Assembly: GCA_029934915.1 (NCBI GenBank)
Contig: JAOZLI010000143.1
Location: forward strand, 1-7,106
DNA length: 7,106 nucleotides
From: Desulfocapsa sp.
Lineage (GTDB): Bacteria > Desulfobacterota > Desulfobulbia > Desulfobulbales > Desulfocapsaceae
Reading direction: 5' to 3'
The notes below the pieces were generated by a model. The model did no database searches, had not been told where the DNA came from, and saw only the letters and a list, made by a program, of their open reading frames with translations. A program made the position numbers and the translations under genes. Below, piece by piece: positions 1 through 7,044 of this stretch; position 1 is the first letter of the stretch, and each line of letters begins with the position of its first letter.

Positions 1-1640
1 CCATATCCAGTCGCGGGTTTAAACAGCGACACGCCGACAAACTACTGGTTATGATAGATGGCAGATCTGTCTACACCCCGCTGTTTGGTGGAGTGTACTG
101 GGATGTCCAGGATTATTTACTTTCAGATATCGATCACATTGAAGTTATTCGCGGTCCGGGTGCAACCCTATGGGGGGCAAATGCAGTAAATGGTGTTGTA
201 AATATCATCACCAAGAATGCTCAGGACACTCAGAATGGCCTTGTTGAGGCCCGCAGTGGCACCCAGCAGAACTACAATCTGGGGGTACGCTATGGTGCCA
301 CCAGCAATAACAATATATTCTGGCGCCTCTACGGTAAAGGTGACAAATGGCGGGAGAATGAAGATAAAGAGGGCAACGATGCCTTTGATGATGGGGACAA
401 GGCATCCATAGGCTTTCGCCTTGACTGGCTGAAAGACTCCCGCAACAGCCTGAATATCCATGGTGATTATTACGATGGCAAAATCAGTTCCAATAAATGG
501 CAGGAAGATGAGGATACAAGCGGGGGCAACATCATGTTCAGCTGGGATCATGAGATATCCCACGACTCATCCCTGAACCTGCAAGGTTATTTCGATCGCA
601 CCGAACGTCATTCTTCAATATTAGGTGAAGACCGGAACACCCTTAATTTTGATTTACAACATAATTTCAACATATTGCAAAGTAACGATATTGTCTGGGG
701 AGCCGGCTATCGATATATCAATGACCAGACAGATCCCGATGCCCGCACAACCATAAATCCAGCCTCCAAGTCTGATCAACTCTACAGTGCCTATATCCAA
801 GATAAGATAACGATTATAGATCAATACCTTTGGTTCACCGTGGGCAGTAAAATTGAGCATAATGACTACACCGGTTTTGAGTATCAACCCAGCATACGCA
901 TACTTGCTCTGCCCAGCGAACATCATACCTTTTGGGGGTCAATTTCCAGGGCCGTAAAAACTCCGGCCCGTATTGATCATGATTTTGATATTGATATGGG
1001 AACGGCCGGGCCCTACCAAATGGTGGCGCTCGGAAATGAAGATGTCGTGTCTGAAGAACTGCTGGCTTATGAACTGGGCTATCGTTTTAAAACGCAAAAG
1101 AATTTTTCTCTCGATCTTACAGGCTACTACAACGACTACGATAAACTGCTCAGCAAAAAGACAATCCTGGATCCTGCTAAAGAACGACTGATATTTACTT
1201 TTGACAATAGTCGCAGTGGCAAAGTCTATGGTGGCGAAATCCTGGCTAACTGGCAGATAACTGCGGCCTGGAAGGTATCTGCCTCCTATTCCTACTTGAA
1301 GATGGATATGACCCTGGCCCCTGACGATACAGATGATGCGGCAGAAATTGAGGGGACAGAACCAACCCACCAGGCCCAGTTACGTTCCTATTGGAATATT
1401 TCCGACAAATGGCAATTTGACCTGATGACATATTATGTTGATGAACTCTATGAGGGAGATGTTGAAGACTGCCTCCGCCTTGATTTACGCCTGGGTTGGC
1501 ACCCCTTGAAAACACTCGAAATCAGTCTTGGTGTGCAAAATGCTCTTGATGCAGCTCATGCAGAAGAGATTGGTTCACGACATGTATTCGTCAGTGAAAT
1601 AAAACGCAATGTATGGGGAAAAGTGACCTGGCGCTTCTAA
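1..1640 (+). CDS. TonB-dependent outer-membrane receptor, 5' partial
   Basis: This is the 3' part of a ligand-gated outer-membrane channel that takes up a siderophore, cobalamin-like or other bulky substrate using energy from TonB-ExbBD. The frame is open from the first full codon at base 3 and runs 545 codons to TAA at 1638-1640; an ATG at 51 is internal, because conserved plug sequence (SSRGF, then DKLLV) lies before it. Counting from base 3, the plug shows IDGRSVYTP (residues 18-26) and the family hallmark RGPGATLWG (50-58), followed by NGVVNIITK (63-71). The rest, from about residue 90, alternates short amphipathic strands with polar, acid-rich loops, as expected for the 22-strand barrel. 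The protein ends in WRF, the C-terminal aromatic used in outer-membrane insertion. The signal peptide, TonB box and first part of the plug, perhaps 100-130 residues, lie upstream of the window. The substrate cannot be read from the sequence. The gene is co-directional with the ABC pair 50 bases downstream, so it may share their operon. Confidence 0.95.
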   Translation, partial: ISSRGFKQRHADKLLVMIDGRSVYTPLFGGVYWDVQDYLLSDIDHIEVIRGPGATLWGANAVNGVVNIITKNAQDTQNGLVEARSGTQQNYNLGVRYGATSNNNIFWRLYGKGDKWRENEDKEGNDAFDDGDKASIGFRLDWLKDSRNSLNIHGDYYDGKISSNKWQEDEDTSGGNIMFSWDHEISHDSSLNLQGYFDRTERHSSILGEDRNTLNFDLQHNFNILQSNDIVWGAGYRYINDQTDPDARTTINPASKSDQLYSAYIQDKITIIDQYLWFTVGSKIEHNDYTGFEYQPSIRILALPSEHHTFWGSISRAVKTPARIDHDFDIDMGTAGPYQMVALGNEDVVSEELLAYELGYRFKTQKNFSLDLTGYYNDYDKLLSKKTILDPAKERLIFTFDNSRSGKVYGGEILANWQITAAWKVSASYSYLKMDMTLAPDDTDDAAEIEGTEPTHQAQLRSYWNISDKWQFDLMTYYVDELYEGDVEDCLRLDLRLGWHPLKTLEISLGVQNALDAAHAEEIGSRHVFVSEIKRNVWGKVTWRF

Positions 1641-1690
1641 AAGATGGAACTTGTATTCTCAGTCCTTTTTGATTGTAACATTTCTTCGAT

Positions 1691-3499
1691 ATGCTACCTT
1701 GCGCATTAGAGGAAATGAGAAATAAAACGTCACAGACAAGTCCCCCTCCACTGGGAGACATACTTACCCTAATCGGGCCAATTTTCCGCAAACATCGACT
1801 TCGTCTGTTTGTGGGTTTGCTGGCACTACTAGGAGTTAATTGTCTCCAGCTTACCATCCCACGGATTCTTAAACACGGGGTGGATGGACTCGCCGAAAAC
1901 ACTATTCTGGAAAGTGAACTGCTGTACCTGGCTGGCCTGATCTGTATTATTGGCCTGGCCGCCACCGTGCTTCGTTTCTGCTGGCGCTACCTCATTATCG
2001 GTTTTTCACGGCACCTTGAACGAGATCTCAGAAAAAAGATTTACTCTCATGTCATGGTGATGGATGGTTCGTTTTTCAATACCTATTCCACCGGTGCCAT
2101 TATGGCACACACTTCCAATGACCTTGCAGCAGTACAGATGTCCTGCGGGATGGGCCTTGTGGCGGCCATAGATGCGCTTGTTATGTCCATGGCTGCCATT
2201 GGTTTTATGCTCGCCATCAATGTGGAGCTTACCCTGCTGGCACTGGCACCCATGCCTTTTCTTGCTCTGGCTACCCGTTTTCTTTCGGGCCATATGCACA
2301 AACGATTTGATCGTGTGCAGGAACAGTTCTCTGTTATGACCGAATTTGTACGATCCTCAGTCGCATCTATTCGCCTGTTAAAAGCCTACACCCTGGAAGA
2401 TTCACAGAGCAAACGTTTTGAGAAAATTGGCAGCGAGTATGTACAATCATCCATTCGGGTGGCGATTATCCAGGGATTACTCTTTCCAGTGGCAACGCTG
2501 GTTGGCAGTCTGGGCATGCTGCTAGTCCTCTATTTTGGCGGAAAAAAGGTGATGATAAGCACCATCAGCATGGGTGATTTTGTGGCCTTTATCACCTACC
2601 TTTATATGCTTATCTGGCCCATTATGGCCGTTGGCTGGGTGGCAAACCTTTCACAGCGGGGAATCACATCTCTTCGACGAATCCACACCCTCCTGACAAC
2701 ACACTCAAAAATCCCGGAAGGATCTGCAGACTGCAATCCTGCCACACAAAATTTCAGCTGCAGGAAGATGAATTTCTCCTATCCGGGTACAGAAAGTCTC
2801 GTATTAAAAGACATCAACTTGCACCTTAGCCCCGGGATATTGGGGATCACAGGTCCCACGGGATGCGGCAAGACAACGCTCTGCCAAATCCTCCTTCGCA
2901 TGTTTCCAGTGGCAGACGACTGTCTTTTTGCAGAGCAGACTGACGTCAACCGTCTTCATCCCCAATCCGTTCGAAATGTAATTAGCTACCTGGGACAGGA
3001 ACCGCTGCTTTTTTCGAGCACCATTGCTGAAAACATTGCCTTTGCAAACCCCGACGCTGGCCAAAAAGAGATTGAAAAGGCAGCTATTGCAGCAGCCATT
3101 CATGACGAGATCATGGATCTTACGGACGGATACGACAGCACCATCGGTGAGCGTGGAGTGAATCTTTCAGGTGGACAGCGGCAACGCATCTGCCTGGCAC
3201 GTGCCCTTCTCTGTGACAGACCCGTTATAATCATTGATGATGCTCTCGCTGCAGTGGACACAGCGACAGAACAAAAAATCCTTGATACCATTCTGCCCAT
3301 CCTGCAAGGGAAAACCGTGCTCTGGGTCAGCCAACGCATCAAACAGCTGGCGCAAACAGACAGACTGCTCATCCTTGAAGAAGGTGAAATTACCGGGCTT
3401 GGCAGTTACACTGAGTTATGCAAAAGCAATGCTTTTCTGCAAAAAGTTCTCCACCGACAGAGTTTACAGGAAGATAACCGGAGCATAAACAATGCGTAA
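1691..3499 (+). CDS. ABC transporter half-subunit, exporter fold, degenerate ATP site (MdlA-like)
   Basis: This is an inner-membrane half-transporter of 602 residues with an N-terminal type IV (exporter-fold) membrane domain and a C-terminal ATPase domain, the usual length for this family. Six membrane segments are visible near 37-56, 76-97, 150-175, 179-195, 258-282 and 292-318. The ATPase domain has A-loop Tyr364, Walker A GPTGCGKTT (388-396), Q-loop Gln436, signature LSGGQ (492-496) and Walker B IIIDD (513-517). Asp517 sits where the catalytic Glu belongs, and the switch His is Gln548 (VSQRI). Both changes are known from the degenerate subunit of heterodimeric exporters such as TM287/288; the DDALAAVD stretch also resembles E. 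coli MdlA. The next gene overlaps it by 8 bases and encodes the obvious partner. The start is uncertain: ATG 1691 has no ribosome site, while ATG 1715 has AGAGGA only one base before it; a TAA at 1676 rules out anything further upstream. Substrate and direction of transport are unknown. Confidence 0.93.
   Translation: MLPCALEEMRNKTSQTSPPPLGDILTLIGPIFRKHRLRLFVGLLALLGVNCLQLTIPRILKHGVDGLAENTILESELLYLAGLICIIGLAATVLRFCWRYLIIGFSRHLERDLRKKIYSHVMVMDGSFFNTYSTGAIMAHTSNDLAAVQMSCGMGLVAAIDALVMSMAAIGFMLAINVELTLLALAPMPFLALATRFLSGHMHKRFDRVQEQFSVMTEFVRSSVASIRLLKAYTLEDSQSKRFEKIGSEYVQSSIRVAIIQGLLFPVATLVGSLGMLLVLYFGGKKVMISTISMGDFVAFITYLYMLIWPIMAVGWVANLSQRGITSLRRIHTLLTTHSKIPEGSADCNPATQNFSCRKMNFSYPGTESLVLKDINLHLSPGILGITGPTGCGKTTLCQILLRMFPVADDCLFAEQTDVNRLHPQSVRNVISYLGQEPLLFSSTIAENIAFANPDAGQKEIEKAAIAAAIHDEIMDLTDGYDSTIGERGVNLSGGQRQRICLARALLCDRPVIIIDDALAAVDTATEQKILDTILPILQGKTVLWVSQRIKQLAQTDRLLILEEGEITGLGSYTELCKSNAFLQKVLHRQSLQEDNRSINNA
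3480..3483 (+). promoter_or_regulatory. Ribosome binding site of the second ABC gene
   Basis: GGAG lies 8 bases before the ATG at 3492, inside the last codons of the preceding ABC gene. It supports ATG 3492 as the start. Together with the 8-base overlap of the two reading frames, it points to coupled translation and roughly equal amounts of the two subunits. Confidence 0.7.
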
Positions 3500-5285
3500 C
3501 TTCGGCTACTTTGAAGAAGGACACACCCGCGCCCTGTCGGAAAGAAAACTATGGATGCGAACCGTTGTTTTACTAAAGCCCTTTAAACTGCCCTTCGCTG
3601 CTGCCGTGTTACTCTCGCTCTTCGTCACCGCCAGTGGCCTTGCCCTGCCCTGGTTAATGCAGCAGGGAATTGATCGCTATATAACCGACAGTAGCACAAG
3701 CATTGATTTACGCATTTCAGGTCTTGCCACAATTGTTCTTTTTTACGGATTCCTCATCGTCCTTAATTTCATCAGCGCTTTTTCACAGGTGCTCATTCTG
3801 GAATGGATGGGACAATCCATCATGCACAAATTACGGCAGAAGCTCTTTTCCCATCTTCTTCGGCTGCAACTTGCATTTTTCAACAATCAGCCCATCGGCA
3901 GGCTCGTCACCCGAGTAACAAATGATATTCAGAATATGCACGAGATGTTTACCTCCATTATGATCACGCTTTTTAATGATCTCTTAAAGATGGCCTGTAT
4001 CATTATTCTACTTATCAACCTGAATCCAAAACTTGGTTCCATCCTCTGTCTTTTTGTCCCGCTTGCACTCATAACAACTATCTTCTTTTCAAAACTTGCC
4101 AGAAATCATTTCCGTGATATCCGTAAACAACTCTCAAAGCTCAATAGTTTTATTCAGGAAACTGTATCCGGAATTAATCTGGTGCAGATATTTGGACGAA
4201 CAAAAAATATGGAGAAGGATTTTGCAGAGCTCAACAACGATTATCTGACAAAGACTCTCCGCCAGATTAAACTTTTCGGCACATTTATGCCCATTACTGA
4301 GCTTATGAGTTCGGTAGCCGTTGCAATTATTCTCTGGTATGGAGGTGGTGAAATTATCAGGGAACAACTCAGTTTGGGTGAACTGGTAGCCTTCCTTTCC
4401 TATATGCGTCTGTTTTTTCAACCGCTACGGGAATTATCACAAAAATATTCCATCGTCCAGTCTGCACTGGCCTCCGCAGAACGGATTTTTCACCTGCTCG
4501 ACAACGACAGCAGCGAAAAAGAGCCCGTCAACGATCGTTCAGCCAACCATGCCCTGATACAAGGAGATCTCTATTTTGAAAATATCAGCTTTTCCTACAA
4601 AGAAAACCAACCGGTTTTACGAGATATCTCCTTCAGGATAAAAGCAGGTGAGACAGTGGCCATTGTTGGTCCTACCGGAAGTGGCAAGTCCACCCTCATT
4701 AATCTTTTACTTCGATTTTATGAGGCAGATGACGGCGTCATCAAATTTGGCACACATCCTATACAGAAAATCAGCAGAACAGCCATTCGGCAGAAAGTGG
4801 GGGTTGTCATGCAGGAAATGTTAATTTTACAGGACAGCCTTTTCAAAAATATCAGCCTTGATACCGGTAAAAACGAAGAAGAAATCACAGCATTAATGGA
4901 AGACGCCCAACTGGGCGAGTTTATCAAGAGACTGCCAGATGGCCTGGACACTACAATAGGAGACGGCGGCAGAGCTATGTCCACCGGAGAAAAACAACTG
5001 CTGGCCATTGCCAGGGTACTCTGCCGTAATCCATCCATGCTAGTGCTTGACGAGGCGAGCTCCGCCATCGATTCACGCACCGAAGAGATGCTGGAGAACA
5101 CACTTGAAAAAGGATTTGCAGGAAAAACAGTTCTGATAATCGCCCACCGTCTGTCCACAGTGAAACGAGCTGATCGTATCCTTGTTCTGAAAAAGGGAAA
5201 AATCCGTGAGCAGGGCACCCACGCAGAACTTCTTGCCAGTGGTGGTTTGTATAGCCGATTACTCGAACTTGATTTTGCGACGTAA
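3492..5285 (+). CDS. ABC transporter half-subunit, exporter fold, catalytic partner (MdlB-like)
   Basis: This second half-transporter (597 residues) has the same plan as its upstream neighbour: a six-helix membrane domain (segments near 33-55, 76-102, 155-176, 181-200, 265-288 and 297-315) followed by an ATPase domain. Visible motifs are A-loop Tyr369, Walker A GPTGSGKST (393-401), Q-loop Gln441, Walker B MLVLDE with Asp520 and the catalytic Glu521, D-loop SSAID (523-527) and switch His552 (AHRLST). The signature motif is altered to MSTGEKQ (496-502) in place of LSGGQ, and the preceding X-loop reads GDGG rather than GERG. In the sandwiched dimer, this weak signature would face the degenerate Walker site of the first subunit. 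The intact Walker site here would face the normal LSGGQ of the first subunit, giving one working ATP site. The start is supported by GGAG at 3480 and by overlap with the first gene. The last 27 bases overlap the convergent cyclase gene. Heterodimer formation is inferred; the substrate is unknown. Confidence 0.94.
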   Translation: MRNFGYFEEGHTRALSERKLWMRTVVLLKPFKLPFAAAVLLSLFVTASGLALPWLMQQGIDRYITDSSTSIDLRISGLATIVLFYGFLIVLNFISAFSQVLILEWMGQSIMHKLRQKLFSHLLRLQLAFFNNQPIGRLVTRVTNDIQNMHEMFTSIMITLFNDLLKMACIIILLINLNPKLGSILCLFVPLALITTIFFSKLARNHFRDIRKQLSKLNSFIQETVSGINLVQIFGRTKNMEKDFAELNNDYLTKTLRQIKLFGTFMPITELMSSVAVAIILWYGGGEIIREQLSLGELVAFLSYMRLFFQPLRELSQKYSIVQSALASAERIFHLLDNDSSEKEPVNDRSANHALIQGDLYFENISFSYKENQPVLRDISFRIKAGETVAIVGPTGSGKSTLINLLLRFYEADDGVIKFGTHPIQKISRTAIRQKVGVVMQEMLILQDSLFKNISLDTGKNEEEITALMEDAQLGEFIKRLPDGLDTTIGDGGRAMSTGEKQLLAIARVLCRNPSMLVLDEASSAIDSRTEEMLENTLEKGFAGKTVLIIAHRLSTVKRADRILVLKKGKIREQGTHAELLASGGLYSRLLELDFAT

Positions 5286-6905
5286 CAGAGCAATATCCGG
5301 TAAAGGAGTGGAAACTGGGAATGCATAAAAACGGTTCCTCCCCGCTTGTTTCGCTTGATACATGGCGACATCGGCAACGCGAACCAGTTGCTCTGCATTG
5401 TTTCCATGCTGAGGTGCCATGGCCACACCAATACTCACCGTCACACGACAGCCCTGAGCATGCCTGTGCAGATGGTGTTCCACTGCCCGACAGATGTTTT
5501 CAGCAACCTTCGGCACATCTTGCTCACGTTTTACCTCAGGAAGGACGACAACAAACTCATCCCCAGCCCAACGGCAAACGATATCTGACTCACGTAGACA
5601 CTCACGAAGGATCTGAGCGAACTCCACCAGCACTGTATCGCCACTGTCATGACCAAAACGATCATTTACTTCCTTGAAATTATCCAAATCCAGAAACATC
5701 ACAGCCACGCTGTGTTTGTTTCTGTCTGCCATAAGCAAACATTGCCTGAGACGCTGATAAAACAGGCGCCTGTTGGGCAGGCCGGTGAGTAAATCATGAT
5801 GAGCCATCTGATATAATTGCTCACGGTAATCCTTGAGATCGGTAATATCATGCATGGAGACAACTGCACCAAGTTTTTTTCCAGCACTGTCTCTCATGGC
5901 CTGACCGCTCACCTGCACGCTCCGTTTCTGACCATCTTTGTCTATAAGTACCATCTCTTCGCAGATGATCTTTGCCCCGTTCCAGGCTCTATAAAGCGGG
6001 TTTGCCTCCATTTCCATGGGCGTTGTACCGTCATCATGCAACATACCATACTGTCGCCCCCACTGTTCAGGAGGAATATGAAGCACATCTGAACCAGTCA
6101 TGCTTTTTGCGGCCCGATTGAAACAACTCAAGATACCCTGTTCATCACACACAGCAATGCCATCGTGAATATTTTCAAGAACCGCTTCCAGGAATTTCTG
6201 ATTTTCATCAAGCTGAATCTGAGTCTGTTTTAACTCACTGATATCCAGGAAATACCAAGCCCTTCCACTGTACACGTCCTTAGCTCTAATGGGATAGGAA
6301 TGACGCAAAAAACAACGTCCATCCTTGAGCAAGACCTCATCGGTGCTGACTTCATCCTGGTGTCTGTAGAGGTATTGAACCTGTTTGAGAAACCCATCGG
6401 GATCTTTCACCTGGTCAATAACTGTTTGTAAACTCTGCTCATCATCCCGACTCTTCTGGATATGATCCGGGATGCCCCACATCTTGACAAACTCCTGATT
6501 AAAAGAAAGCATGTTCATATCTTTATCAACGAGTAGAATACCCGCCGGATTATGCTGATACTGCTCAATCAGGAGTTGGTAATCGGAGCAGACGGCTCCT
6601 TCGGTGATGTGAAACTGTAATAAAAACTGCTGATCCTGAAGCTGTGCCCCCAGTACCTGAAACGTTCTGCTGTGTAGAGTATTCCAGTTGCTAACACAGT
6701 CAATAGTGGCGGAGCCTGATTTGATAATGGAATCAAGAAAGGATTGGAAACTTTCAGCATCCGGACAGCTAAAGTGATCACCAAATGCAATGGGCAATAA
6801 CTCAGCCTGCAAACCAATCCTGGCACAGGCGGAATTTACCCGAACAATAACACCAGTGGAGTCAACAATGCAGGCGGATGTAGGAAGATGATTCAAGAAG
6901 TCCAT
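5259..6905 (-). CDS. PAS-PAS-PAS-GGDEF protein, probable diguanylate cyclase
   Basis: This soluble 548-residue signalling protein should convert two GTP to cyclic di-GMP. It has no signal peptide or membrane segment, so it acts in the cytoplasm. Three PAS sensor domains are visible at roughly 1-100 (beginning at NHLPTSACIVD), 108-225 (AGILLVDKDMNMLSFN, ending WYFLDISELK) and 235-358 (HDGIAVCDEQG, ending MHDITDLK). They are joined by helical linkers such as LKQTQIQLDENQKFLEAVL. The GGDEF domain spans about 360-530, opening with HHDLLTGLPNRR. It retains metal-binding Asp406 and Glu450 and the guanine contacts Asn414 and Asp423. The active loop reads AGDEF (447-451), a variant found in active cyclases. 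The inhibitory I-site RxxD is intact (Arg438-Asp441), spaced as in PleD, so product feedback is expected. There is no EAL or HD-GYP domain. The ATG at 6905 starts just before the first PAS, but no clear ribosome site precedes it. The PAS ligands cannot be identified. Confidence 0.94.
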   Translation of the reverse strand: MDFLNHLPTSACIVDSTGVIVRVNSACARIGLQAELLPIAFGDHFSCPDAESFQSFLDSIIKSGSATIDCVSNWNTLHSRTFQVLGAQLQDQQFLLQFHITEGAVCSDYQLLIEQYQHNPAGILLVDKDMNMLSFNQEFVKMWGIPDHIQKSRDDEQSLQTVIDQVKDPDGFLKQVQYLYRHQDEVSTDEVLLKDGRCFLRHSYPIRAKDVYSGRAWYFLDISELKQTQIQLDENQKFLEAVLENIHDGIAVCDEQGILSCFNRAAKSMTGSDVLHIPPEQWGRQYGMLHDDGTTPMEMEANPLYRAWNGAKIICEEMVLIDKDGQKRSVQVSGQAMRDSAGKKLGAVVSMHDITDLKDYREQLYQMAHHDLLTGLPNRRLFYQRLRQCLLMADRNKHSVAVMFLDLDNFKEVNDRFGHDSGDTVLVEFAQILRECLRESDIVCRWAGDEFVVVLPEVKREQDVPKVAENICRAVEHHLHRHAQGCRVTVSIGVAMAPQHGNNAEQLVRVADVAMYQAKQAGRNRFYAFPVSTPLPDIALLRRKIKFE

Positions 6906-6938
6906 AGAACACTAAAACAGTTATTATTCAGCTAGTTA

Positions 6939-6948
6939 GAAACGTTTC
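6939..6948. repeat. Perfect 10-base palindrome GAAACGTTTC
   Basis: This self-complementary site has its near edge 33 bases upstream of the cyclase start codon at 6905. A symmetric site there could be a binding site for a dimeric regulator of the cyclase gene. Its left half, with the preceding A (AGAAAC, 6938-6943), is also complementary to GTTTCT at 6992-6997, so it can serve instead as the outer arm of the larger inverted repeat next to it. No regulator is named by the sequence. Confidence 0.45.
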
Positions 6949-6954
6949 CCTTAG

Positions 6955-6991
6955 AATATCACACTTCAGACAAATAAACTAGTGTGATATT
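6955..6991. repeat. Perfect 11-base inverted repeat upstream of the cyclase gene
   Basis: The arms AATATCACACT (6955-6965) and AGTGTGATATT (6981-6991) are exact reverse complements separated by 15 bases. The element lies 50-86 bases upstream of the start codon at 6905, where promoter or operator sequence is expected. The arms are AT-rich and no T-tract follows on either strand, which argues against a rho-independent terminator. It may be a two-site operator, or a transcript-level hairpin in the leader. No confident -35/-10 pair was found around it. Confidence 0.6.
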
Positions 6992-7044
6992 GTTTCTCAT
7001 AAGAATACTTGATTACCATCAAAGCTCAGCTAAGCTATATTTTA

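Noticed and set aside
1651..1679. Possible promoter in the gap before the ABC genes: TTGTAT and TGTAAC with a 17-base spacer
   Set aside because: The -10 element matches poorly and such pairs occur often by chance. It is not enough to claim an internal promoter or to rule one out.
1641..1690. Possible terminator between the receptor gene and the ABC gene, suggested by GTCCTTTTT
   Set aside because: No stable stem precedes the T-tract; only a weak, interrupted match to AAAAGATGGA is available.
4718..5431. Long open frame of 237 codons on the minus strand across the end of the second ABC gene
   Set aside because: It lies antisense to conserved ATPase motifs and overlaps the cyclase gene in another frame; its translation is low-complexity and Ser/Pro-rich with no family features.
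5321..5677. Open frame on the plus strand opposite the GGDEF domain
   Set aside because: It is the antisense shadow of a conserved catalytic domain, and its His/Pro-rich translation has no recognisable features.
6955..6991. CRP/FNR-type operator, suggested by TGTGA and TCACA in the inverted repeat
   Set aside because: The halves are in the wrong orientation (TCACA first, TGTGA second) and too far apart for the TGTGA-N6-TCACA site.
7025..7037. Short AGCT iterations (AGCTCAGCTAAGCT)
   Set aside because: The run is too short and imperfect to separate from chance.
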